Under the pieces are notes generated by a model that searched no databases, was not told the DNA's origin, and was given only the letters and a program-made list of their open reading frames with translations. A stretch of 64,000 nt of DNA from Omphalotus guepiniiformis (Eukaryota > Basidiomycota > Agaricomycetes > Agaricales > Omphalotaceae). Positions 32,470-43,900 of this stretch are shown in pieces (the first letter of the stretch is position 1; each line of letters begins with the position of its first letter). The stretch is from NCBI GenBank assembly GCA_028554645.1, contig JAQOOI010000047.1, positions 1-64,000 on the forward strand, in the 5' to 3' direction. The position numbers were made by a program, and so were the translations under genes.

Positions 32470-33818
32470 TGTCGTTAACGAAAAGGCGGGAAGGAACGAC
32501 TGTGTGTGGAAAGAAGATATTACACGATTCGTCGTCCGACACTCTTTACGCATTTATGGACGGTTGACCGTAGGCAGGCCTACGAAACTCTCTCTTTTAT
32601 AGTCTCCATAGTAGTGTAGCCGTATTGCATTATATGATCCACTGTGTATCACTAGATCAGAATAGCATTAGAGAGTAGCGTTGATACACGTAGCATCATG
32701 GAAAACGCACGCTAATCATTTGCGCCTTGCGTACAGTCCAACTGAGAATTTGATCATTCAAAAGTGCCTAGGTGTCTTCAGACCATCCTTAGATATCAGG
32801 GCGAGTAGCCCTGCGTCGGGAAAAAATGGAGGCAAGGCGACAGAGTTATGAACTTTCGATACTGCTCAGCAGAAACAAAGGTAAGGCGACCAGAATTATG
32901 GCTGCTCAGCGGGCGGGAATACTCGGAGCAACTGGAAGAAGAAGTCGGTACTTTTGAGCAACGATACTTCACAAGGATGGGTGCCAAAATTCAGAAATCA
33001 CTGAAAATGGACGAAGAAATGAGCGATGTATAAAAGAAATCGTAGCTTTAGACACACCTGAATCTTCCTTCACTTCCAACATTCACCTACTGCTGCTGCA
33101 CGTTGCAGAGACAGGATCGGGACTCATTCGAGGATGGCGTATACGGCGTAGGTCACTGGAATACTCCGCGAGAGGACTTGGCGAAGCCTGCTCGGTTGGA
33201 AAGTTCAATGGAACTCGAAGGGCCAGGTCAATTGAGTGAGAAGCCTGGATACTCTCGCCGTGCTGAGTTAGACAATTAGACTGAATATGAATGAGAATGA
33301 TTAGATAGTTTGACTCTGAGTCTGAGCGTTGACGGTTGCAACGCGCTTGCCTGCCCGTGGGAAATTTAAACGCGACCGCCCTCAATTTCTTCCACTAATT
33401 TCTAACTTGAAGTTCTCAATTCTCCTGCTTGCTCGAATGAAGTCGAATGAAGCCAGGTTTCAAGGACTGTGCGCGTAAGTGCTTGAGCTACTGAGAAACC
33501 TTTATCTTGTGTTCATGCTAAGACTTCATAGGCTTCACCGTGACGGCTGTTTTCACGTTTATCACATTCAGCATATTTTTCATCACCAGGGTATTGCAGG
33601 TACGAGAAAAGGAGAAAGTATAGCACGCCGCTACGCTAGATAGGTATAGGCAAGTATATGCTGGTATGCCATTGGGAGGTGCGCAGATTTGCATGATTCT
33701 GAGCAGTTCCAGTGATTCAGAATCTCGATATCTCTGGTTGCCAGTGGCAGGATCTAAAGATTTAATATGAAGTTCCTAAGGGACGGAAAATACATTCTTC
33801 ACCCTGCTATCCTCTCCG
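32470..33818. other. No gene recognised
   Basis: The first 260 bp are duplicated 3' flank of the zinc-protein family. The rest has short frames only; a repeated CAAGTAAGGCGA(C)-like pair lies near 32830 and 32882. I see nothing else. Confidence 0.45.
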
Positions 33819-34364
33819 ATGAACAAGGTCGCTCCTGTCGTGTTTGAGATTACTCTCAATTCCGCCAACACTCCTCCACCTATCGTCCTCAACGTTGTTC
33901 ACCCTAGACCTGTCACCTGGACATCTGTCATGAACATTATGCTTAAAACCCTCCAGCCGTTCCGCGAGGGAGAAGAGCCGATGAGGATGATGCCGTTTAC
34001 TGAATGGATGAACACTTTGGAGGCCGCCGCTGCCGTCGCTGCGGAGCGCTACGTACGTTGACTTTTCCTCGTGCTGCGATACGAATTCATACTAATTCAT
34101 CTTCTTATCTCTCAATAGCCTGCCTTTGCGCTCCTCGACCGTATGATTGACTTCGCCGCGAGCAGTCCGCCAATGGAGGACAACTTTGGCAAGGAGAGGA
34201 TCAAGGAGTGCGGTGGTTGGCCATGGCTGTCGATGGGCGTCGTTCTAGGTGCCAGTCCTACCATGCGCGGACTTCTTGATGACAGTGAGGTACTTGGAGA
34301 GAGACACGTTGCTGCCTGGGTCAAATACTGGCAAGAGCAGGGTTTGTTGCCGCTTGCCGCTTAA
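33819..34364 (+). pseudogene. C-terminal remnant of an adenylate-forming reductase
   Basis: Two exons, 33819-34052 and 34119-34364, joined in phase across a 66-nt intron (159 aa). The sequence LNVVHPRPVTWTSVM, then MPFTEWMNTLE, then the closing AAWVKYWQEQGLLP follow the C-terminal end of the NAD-binding reductase domain of NRPS-like (A-T-R) enzymes, such as aryl-acid or aminoadipate-type reductases in basidiomycetes. The adenylation, carrier and Rossmann parts are absent; upstream DNA has no such coding. The remnant begins at or near an ATG by chance, so it could be translated but cannot be an enzyme. Confidence 0.6.
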
Positions 34365-34704
34365 GGCGCCGGAACTTCTCAATACGCTCGTTTCTATTAC
34401 TTATAAATATTAGGGATCTCATAAACAAAACATTAGATAGGATATCCGTCATCCGTCGAATTGACTAGAGGCGGAAAAAGGACATCTCTATTTAGTTGCG
34501 ATGCCGTTTGTACGTATATGTTTTTTTTAATCTTAGAATTGATTTTGGTTGCGTATTGCCTATTATGTTGTGAAGTACTTTCCCGATTTTAGTACTGCTT
34601 ATGCAACAAGGCCAACCACGGGCAATAAGTCCACTTTCGCTGGAAATGTTGAACACACATTCGAGATTTTCCGAATGAACAAGTCCCTATACATGATGGA
34701 GACA
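34365..34704. other. Convergent intergenic region
   Basis: AT-rich DNA between the reductase remnant and the oppositely oriented nuclease-kinase gene. It contains a T(8) run near 34524 and no coding motif. Confidence 0.5.
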
Positions 34705-36838
34705 CTAAGCAAAAAACATTTCCAACATATCCAGATCATGCTGTGGCTGAATCTGCTTGTGTTCAAGTTCCTCAGGTTTTTTAGGCCACTTGACGCTGGT
34801 AGACAGTCCAAACGGATAAAAAGCCTCCCCCCTCTTTCCACTCCAATCAAAGTCAACCAACTTTGCACGTTCGCCTACGAAAACAACGTTAGGATGGCGC
34901 AGGTCACCAAATACCCACTCCTTGGTGTGCAGAAGCTGGAGCGCCTTCTCGATATCCGTGCGCGCAGTCTGAGGCCATGTCTCACGCCTGTCTAACGCGC
35001 TTCGGCGCCCGAGATCTTCCATTACGACCATACGCCGTGGTCCCAGGTAAATTCCGCCCCCCTCCACCAAGATCTTCCCTCTGGCTTCCTCCGACTCTCG
35101 AACATCATGTTTTCCATCAAGCAGACCGCAATAGTACAGCTTTGGGGCATAGTCCAAGTCTGCAAGATATGCGTGAGGTTCGTACCCATACCGATCTGAG
35201 AATTTGACGATCAAGGAACGCGGTGGATCCTCAAGCGTTTTAGCAAGATAAGTGAGATTTGACGCGCTCTCCACTACAGCTTTGGTATACGTAAAGTTCA
35301 CAGGCTGTCCAGTTTCTCGGCATTGAAACATGGTGGGGCGAGGAAAGTAGCGAGGGTGTACTTGTCCAGGTTTTGCTGGTTCAATCTTGTCGTAATTGCA
35401 TAGGAGGTTTTCGTAGAAATTTCGCAACTCCCCAATACCAATACTAATCGCATCGAAAAGGCGGGCCACTTCGTAAAGTCGCGCGTCCGTAGCTGTCGAG
35501 TCTGTTGCCATACTGATCATAGGCGTCAAGCGCTGGACAATGAGCCGGTCGGTATAAACAAGACCACTGATAGCAACGCGCGCTCCAGTAGCGGACAAAA
35601 GAAGGGTAGGTCCGCAGCATCTACTCAGTATGTCCTCAAACTAGAAATGGAATGAGCGAACTATGTATAAGAAAAAGTACTAGTGCACTCACCTCAGGCC
35701 GATTCCACCAGCACAGAGCCGAATACTCTGCCTGGACCATTGAGTCACAATAACCTTCACCTGATGAGTGCTTGTACTCCAGCACCACTAGAGAGACCAA
35801 CAGATTCTGGAATTTGAAAGTTATCAGCCCGTCCGGACGAAAATTGGACGCCGTTCGCAAGCGATCAATACGTCCGAGGATGTTCTGAAGGCAGGGGACA
35901 ATATTTTTCTCATAATCCTGCTCGTTCTGATAAATGATGGAGGCCTGCGACATCAGTGCACCAGCTAAATTGAGAATTTCTGCACTAGGCACATGAGAGG
36001 AATCTTGAGCGACTGCCGCCACCTGTGCGAAGGGCGGAAAGAAGATATCAACAGGCTGTGCGCAAGCCTCAATAATAACACCGCTCTCGTCTATGACACA
36101 TCCCCCGTCATAGCACCTCGTCGCAGAATTGGCCTGCAATTTCTGGCGTTCCTTGGATGTGGCCGCAGCAGAGGGTGGCTTGGGAAAATGGCGTAATTCT
36201 ACCTGAATTTTAGTGGGGATATACCAAGTAGAGAGAATCGCGCGCACCGCTAAAGCGACCGTAATATCCTGGTTTGGACAAACTTTTGAGAACATCCCTC
36301 TCCTCATCAGTTTGGTTGCCAATTAAAATGACAAGGTTGACATATTGAGAATCCATCTCATTACCGAGAATCATGCTGAGCGGCCAGGCGGATGAAAGAA
36401 TTTCTGCCGCAGCATCTATGTTCTCTGCATGGTCACGCGCCCATTTGGGACCATCCATCAGTGCGATGTTTCCAGTAGGCTGAACAAGGGATAAGTTTCT
36501 GGGTCAACAACGACTCTGGATGCAAAACACACCTTGTAGAGAATAAGCTGACCCAGAGGTCCGCAATTGACACCATACCGGGTTCTTAACCACTTTGCGA
36601 TAGCAGGCACAAGATCTTGAAGGTACTCTGCGTGCCCCGGAACATCGAAGATCGAAACCCGATATTGGAGATTAGCGGGGTGAAGAAAAATCGCATTCGC
36701 GGTCTTCTTTGTGTCCGAGGACGGTGCATACGCCGGTGGCAGTGGTGCGTCCGCTCCTCGCGCCTGAGAGCGAGTCATGGGACGCGAGGATGTTTGAGGG
36801 GAGTGGCTGGTCTGTGTTGCAGAGGCTAGTAGTCGCAA
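34705..36838 (-). CDS. Crinkler-like nuclease-kinase protein
   Basis: Minus-strand gene with exons 36838-36533, 36479-36225, 36202-35693 and 35640-34705. All are multiples of three with phase-0 junctions, giving 668 aa. The middle part has a PD-(D/E)xK-like nuclease signature, RPDGLITF then VVLEYKHSSGEG and a downstream Gln (MVQAEYS). The C-terminal part is a protein-kinase fold: LIVKFSDRYG (candidate ATP lysine), MVVMEDL, VFGDLRHPNVVF (catalytic-loop Asp and Asn) and KLVDFDWSG (DFD metal site), ending HDLDMLEMFF. Nuclease-plus-kinase pairs are known as Crinkler-type effector C-termini in fungi; an intracellular conflict or signalling role is inferred. The N-terminus lacks a clear signal peptide. 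The intron at 36203-36224 is only 22 nt; without it the frame is broken. Confidence 0.7.
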
Positions 36839-38240
36839 GGCTTGCGGTAGCTCATCACGTGGTTACACGCGCACGGTACTGTGACCAGACCATGACCGCA
36901 TATACTTCCTTCCTTCCCTCCCTAGGCTATGGCTTCTTCTTTCGTGGCATGACAGAATAGTGCTTTACTAGCATCATCGAATGCGACCTCCGTTACTGAT
37001 CCTAGTTGATCAACTGATGCAGAAACATAGAGTAGAGGGTGTCTCATTGCGTTTCGTGCGTGGCCTGGATTTTATTGCGTACTGGTGCTTACCATCATGT
37101 ACCTTTGCGAACCATGCATCACGTACCACTGCGTAAGATGGCATACCATATGTAACACATTGTATACCACTACATACCCTACACATGTCTTTGCATGATC
37201 ACCTCATAACCATATCATCTACATATCTGTATTTGCTGAGAGTGAGGACCGAGAGCATAGTGAACTGTTGATTAATAGACCAACAGAGATCATGTGTTGC
37301 CTGTCGGCTCCGAGAGCATGATTGTCATTGCCCAAGATCATCGAGAGTGGTCAGGAAGGGAGAATGCGGTACAGAGAAGCACAAGCAGCTTTAAGAGGTG
37401 ATGTTTGTGAATACAAATGAATCGTCATCATGGTTCCCCTACAGCATACTACAGGTTGAGTCAATCAATGAACCACATAGGTATGGCATAACTTCGTACC
37501 AAAACTGCTAGAGCCGCTTTCACACAACGGCAGGAACGTAGTGTCCACAGGTCCTGCACGATCCGCACTCCGAACCAAATCACTGCTTCTCCTTGTCCTG
37601 ATCAGTTCAACGCAGTCAGAAATGACTAGCATGGTATGTTGGACAACTTTGCGCAAATGACTGCTCGAATTCAGGGAGAACACAACACAGAGCAGTACAA
37701 AAAGCTAGAAGGTGTTCCGGGTGTGAGCCACTGTTGCGCGTTGCAGCTCGTCCTACTAGTAGGCTACTTGTACTTGAATGATAAAGGTGAGAAGAGAGGA
37801 TACAATACAAGTGAATAATTCTACTCGCATGGTGCGTGTGAAAGCTCCTTGAACAGCACATCATAATCCGCCTCAGAATCGCCTCAAGTCTCTCTTTGCG
37901 CCTTTGCGTTTCTCCTGCTACACTTTGCGTGACTTTGCGTAACCCTGCGTCTCCCTGCATAACCTTGCGTAACGCCCACGCAGAGGGTCACGCAAAATGC
38001 TAATGGCACACTCACAAGAGACTCATCAGCAACTTCGCGAGAAACTTTTTCTCGGATGGCTCGAATCTTTGACCATAGCTTGAAATAGTCGTCTCTGTAT
38101 GGAGCTATCTTGAATGTCGTATGAGAAAAGTTTGCAAGTACAAAACATGGATGCCGATGTATTCGACGCGCATATATGTACCGTGTTACTTGTCACGTCC
38201 GACCTCTGAACGGTAAAGAAAGTGAGGTGGAAGGAAGATA
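36839..38240. other. Intergenic, with TTGCGT-rich patches
   Basis: There is no supportable gene. 37060-37150 and especially 37895-38000 are enriched in (T)TTGCG(T/A) and its complement ACGCA(A/G): eight or so occurrences in about 105 bp of the second patch. Antisense frames here lack motifs. Confidence 0.5.
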
Positions 38241-38752
38241 TCATTGAGATGTTATCGTGATGGTACAGTATGATGACAAGACGATTATGTCCGCCGCTAG
38301 AAGGTCATAGGGTAAACAACCTGAGAGAGCATTCAAAACAAGACAAGGACTCACCAAACCATTATTCTGATCAAATACCGCAATAAGAATACCAGTGAAC
38401 GAATCATAAGTATACTCAACGATACGAAACGCGACAAAACGGTCTCCAGTTTTCCGATGACGACCGCAGGGGCCAACCTGCAACAGACGGGCGGTAAGTC
38501 AATGACTACTGGTAACAGAAGATGGAATAACTGGACGGCGCACCTGCATCGCCCGATGTCAACCTCAAGAAACAATTGGTACAGGGTTGCTCGGACATCG
38601 TAGGTTGTGTTCACCAGAGGTCGGTCTACGGACGTTGGAGCGGCGTTCTCGAGTACCGAGTACCAAGTTTCTATGTATCTCTTCTCTCTAATTCTCGCCT
38701 GTCTGTCATTTTCGTTGAAAGCCTCGTGCATGTTCTTCATTATACTGCTCAA
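38241..38752 (-). CDS. Unknown gene fragment
   Basis: ATG at 38752 opens a protein-like N-terminus (REKRYIETWYSVLENAAPTS, then VRATLYQLFLEVDIG). A possible intron of about 65 nt leads to QVGPCGRHRKTGDRFVAFRI, then YTYDSFTGILIAVFD, but the phases of donor and acceptor do not fit, so there is a frameshift or a different splice site. Nothing downstream is recognisable. I cannot name a family. Confidence 0.25.
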
Positions 38753-40009
38753 GGAAGGACGCCGCGACTAACTTGAAAGGAGTGCGCGTGATGGGGTAAC
38801 AGGTCCACCTGTGATGGTGGTTCGAATATCCGAATTTCCTGCGGATGATATCTTGGGGTTGAAGCTAAGAAGGGCGGATGGGTCATCATTAGTAAGAATG
38901 ATATTGGTTATTGGTGTGGCTTTGATTCTGATTCTGGAGACCGTTTGGAACACGAAAGTTTCGCCGTTCGAGGAGGAGCACGAAGAAAAAACTTTTTCGT
39001 GTTTTGACTATAATCTCGTCGTAACTTCTAATTTTGATTTTGATTCTGGTCCTGGTTTTGAGAGACCGTTGAAACATGATTGCAATTTCGCCGTTCACCG
39101 TCCGCCCCGTTTTGGCTTGATGACTGACAACTGCCAAACGCCCATAGATGTTTGGTCAACAACCCTAACTATAAACTGGACGGAGATGAGCTCACCTCGA
39201 AGCCCCTCTGGACAACCCTCCATCGCCATCGCCATCGCCATCGCCATCGCCAATGCCCTCGGGTACTCGTTGTTGGCCGGGCGGGGTGGAGGAGATTCGA
39301 TCCAAGTCGTTACTTCAAGTTCCGCGTCATAGTCAGTCCTTTACCTCAAATTCGCACATACGAAGATGAAGGCGAGATGCGATGTAGGACTCGGTAATAC
39401 TCCCCTAAACCTCCTCACAAAAAGCACACCACGGCGAAGGAAAAAGCAGAATCAGTCCAATGGTCAAAGGAAGGAAGCGTGAGAAATTCAAAAATGATTT
39501 TAGACGCGCTTTCACGTCCTACGTTTCCCTCTACGTCTCAGCTGCCTTGTATGCTGCCGAACCCCTTCACACACATGGAACTTGACATCCGGACACCTTA
39601 TGGCCAGGCAACCTATGTGACTCAGCCCTAAGTCAGACCCATTTTCAGACAGCTCATAGGTCGAAACCTCGAACGTGCACGGTCATAAATCATTTGAGTC
39701 TTCTTAATTCTGATAGTGATATGATACTGATACACTCCTTGAAGTACCTCCCGCTTTTGATGTCAGGGATTGGCTACTGGCTTAACATCACTCATGGGAT
39801 GATACGAGCTGATATGAGGTGGTGGAATTGTATTATTCGGTGACATACAGATCAGTATCAGGGGCGTATACATTGATTTTATCAAAGTTCACGATGGGCA
39901 TACTTGCCAATCAGCATCGCAGGTGGGAATACGAAAACTCGCATTGTTAAATATTGGTGCCTCACCGGGGTGGCTCTGTCGCGACGTCTCTCACCAAGTA
40001 ACCTCCGAA
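38753..40009. other. Intergenic, with a hexanucleotide repeat
   Basis: An imperfect (CATCGC)n run lies at about 39221-39252. A 173-codon plus-strand frame (38811-39332) has low protein character and contains the repeat as an Ile-Ala run; I do not support it as a gene. 39600-40009 probably contains the promoter of the DUF6534 gene. Confidence 0.45.
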
Positions 40010-40907
40010 ATGTCGACCCTTTCAGCAGCAGAGTCTACGCTAGGTGCATTATCAGTCGGGACATTCATATCTATATATCTATTCGGTATCCTTACCGTTC
40101 AAGTTCATATCTACTTCAAGACATACACGATGGACTCGAAACCGTTGAAATACTTGGTAAGCCTCGCCACCGGCAGTGACTCCGAGCAATATTGATATAC
40201 CAAGGAATGACTCATTTGTATCCCATTCATCACCAAAATAGACATAAACATATAATGGGTTGTCAAAGGGTTGCTAGGATTGCACTGTCCTAGTATCTTT
40301 TTGTGCAAAAATAATCATATTGTATAAATCTTATAAGTCATGAAATGATATTAGACATAAAAACACTCTGATAACAGAAGCAAATAATAATTTTTATATG
40401 TAACATTCTTACAACACCTCAGAATTATTGTAGTTTTGAATAATATCTATGCAACACTCTTACAACACCTCACAATCATTCTGAACTCATACAACAACTA
40501 TGTAATACCCTTACAACATTTCAAAATCATTGTGGACTCATGTAGCATCTATATAACACCCTTACAACATCTCACAACTATTGTTGACTCAGGTAATATT
40601 TATATAAGTTTATTATAAAGTCAATCTATTATTTTGGCTTAGTGTATTGTGTTTTGAGAATTGCAAGATAATATAACATAACCCAGCCAGCAAACAATTT
40701 TGACATATAAATATTAGTTTACATTGAAGTGTAAAAAACATCTAGTATAGATATTACAAGCCTTCAGATCCTTCATCACTATTCTCACTTTCCTCACCAT
40801 CCTCAGGTCCAAGTTCCTTTACCTTTACCTCTTCTCCTTCTTCTTCCTCTTCCTCCTCCTCCTCCTCTTCTTCCTCCTCCTCCTCTTCTTCCTCCTCCTC
40901 CTCTTCT

Positions 40908-40939
<32 letters not shown>

Positions 40940-43900
40940 TTCTTCCTCTTCTTCCTCCTCCTCCTCCTGCTCTCCCTCTACATCTGACATGTTATCTTCA
41001 TTTGAATCCACATCTGATCTGTCATCACTCTGGTCACTCTCAGCTACAGTCTCACCATCTGAATCATACTCAGGTAATATCTGAGCATCTAATCCAGCAT
41101 CCTTCTCAAAATAGTGCAGATGCTCATGAAACTGTAGATGACCAATGCCACCACCTCTGAACCGCATCATCATATCTCGATCAACAAACCTGAGAGTTAT
41201 TAGCTACTTATAGCTGGAATAATGAAATGATAACATACATATTCACATAATAGTAAGCCCAATCATCATCTTCCAATACCCTATTGCCCTCAATTGTCAA
41301 CACCTCCAATTGACGAGCAATAGAATCACCCGGTAGTACTAATTCATCAGGAACCTTATAATGAAAACCTGGAATAAGATGAACTCCTCGAATGATATCT
41401 GCTGGATTAACAAAACTGAAACTGGTCCCTCCAGTTGCAAAGTGCAAACGATAGAGACGTTTAGCTTTCCAGCCAGCTTTGTGTGATGTATCCAGTTCAT
41501 ACCAGCGAATCCAGAGAAAGTCAATGCGTTTTGAGATGGTTTGTTTTCCTGTCTTGATATTGCCTCTAAGACGGACATTTGCATGGAATATCCCAACAAC
41601 ACGGCCATAGACATATGGGTGAGTGTTGGGTAAATGAGCATCAGATGATAGCAACATTATATCAGGATGAGTACGAGGATTGATGGAATCTTGAGCCCTT
41701 CGAAGATCATAGGTAGTGTAGTTGATTCGGACTACCTTGTGTCTGTATAGACGATCATTCTGAAATGTTAAATGTGACCGTTCTTGATCAGAGTACACTG
41801 TTGCTGAGTCAGAACCCAAAAGGCAGTGCAAAATATGATCCTTGAGCTTTGGAAGAAAATCCTATACCATGACCATAATCAGATTATCAATAAGTCATTA
41901 GTGGAATTTCTGTCTTACTTGTAAAGCTATATCCTCATCATTTTCCAGAAAAACAGAGAGATCTTCAGGAAAACGTTGTCCAATTGCTATTTGATAACGC
42001 ATATGAGGGTCTGTTTTGGGCAATGGTTCAGTATCACTGAATTTGAGAGCAAGTCGCTTTCTTGATTTTTTCTTTGGAGCTGTTACGGTCCGTTGCTTGA
42101 TCTTTCGTAAGATACGCTGACGCTGTTCATGCCTTGCAATTTGGCTTTCATGGTGATGTTTATTGGTTCTCTGATAGAACCGCTTCACCTCTCGATGTTG
42201 TGACTCACTCTATCAACAAACAGATTATTGATTTGAACATAAAAATGTAAGAAAACTCACAATCTGAGTAGTGTATGAGTCTGTGGTACCGTAGTACCGG
42301 ATAGAGCTTGGATAGTCTCCAAGAAAATGCAGCTTTGCAGTTGACATATTGAAGTTACGTGATTTTGGTGAGAGTTTTGGATTATCAGAAGGCTGATAAG
42401 TTTTGCCAATCTGACGACGATTGCGAGCCTCTACTTCACGTGGAAGTTCTTGTGTTTCAAATGCAACACAGGTCTTTTTAGCAAAGCTGCGAATACTTTT
42501 ACCAAGATTTGCAGTAGCATCCTCAAATGAGCAGATAGTGGAATCTGTCTGCATTCGAAGTTTTGCATAGGCATGCCATTCAAGGCAAACAAAAAGCAAA
42601 TCTTGAACAGCTGCATCATGCTTTGAAGGAAGTAAACCCTCAAAACAAGGCATTGAGCACTTGATTGGGATTGTAGTAAGAAATTGGCTTTTGGTTTATA
42701 CTACAACTTACCTGTAAGATATCTTCAAAGTCTCTTGCTGCAAGTTTCTTCATTTCTGCAACATTGTTATGGAATCTCCGAATTGTTGTCCTGCCAAATG
42801 TAGGTACCAAGCGATATCTGAAATTCCCTTTTTTGAATAGTCTTGTAGGAAAAAAAAAAAAAAAAAAAAACCATACCGTTGATTTATTACAGCTATAGAC
42901 TCATCCTTTAGGGCATACAAAATCCGAATTAGGTGGGAGAAGATATTCTTCCAAACACCAAGCTCAAATTCATGTAGTTGATCAACTGCAAAAAGTGAAA
43001 AATAATTGTGTCCAAATGGTAATAACCGATCAGAGAAGGTATTCTAAATAAAGAAAAATTAGCTTCAATACTAATGATGAAAAACTATCTTACCCTTGTT
43101 GGAACTAGAGATTCATTATCAAGAAGCCGTTTCACTGCTGTGCTTTCTACACCACGACCCTGCTCAAAAATAAACTGGCGTGCTGTTTCAACTCTATCTT
43201 GGCGAGCTTTGCTATCAATGCGCTGCTTTACAACACGGAGCCGCATATCCAGCTTGTTACCCATACGGCTAACCTGCGACTTTTCAATCAAGCAGCGAAT
43301 ACAAAGGCAATTTCCTAGATGTTTAGTGCAAGCCAATAAAACTCTGTGTGTTTACATGAACATATATAGACTTATAAAAACAATAAAACTTACTTTTCAG
43401 GATAATCTGCTGAATATATATAGAATTCAGGGCAGATGAGACGATCAATAGTATCAGCACATTCAAGTGCAATGCCATGAGCATATGCCTCCATGAATTC
43501 ATCATCAAGAATAAGATCCCAAACAGCCTGTATAACTTCACGTTTGAGATGGCGCAAAACCTCCTCAGTAGGTGGGACTCCATAGTAGTCACGATAAATG
43601 TCACGGATAAGATCTGGAAGCTATAGTAGAAAAAATTGTGTTAGATCTTGACCTACAATAAATTTTAAACTTACTCACATGGGGGAGATATGCGAAATGA
43701 TGTGCTGAATGAGAAGTTGGTTTTCCACGGATATACTTTGTCAGATTACCAGGATACAAATATACTGGCCACAAAGATGCAGTTCCAAAGTTTGCAAGAT
43801 GGGTGGAATCAGATGCAAGCATGATCCAAACAATCACCTTTTCCAAAGATGATGAACCAGTACGGCTTATCACAGCTCGAGCAAGCTCTATGGCACGGTT

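Noticed and set aside
38811..39332. 173-codon plus-strand frame
   Set aside because: It runs through a hexanucleotide repeat, has low protein character and no motif.
40285..40310. CACTGTCC as a CACTA-type terminus
   Set aside because: No inverted partner is found near 49.4 kb.
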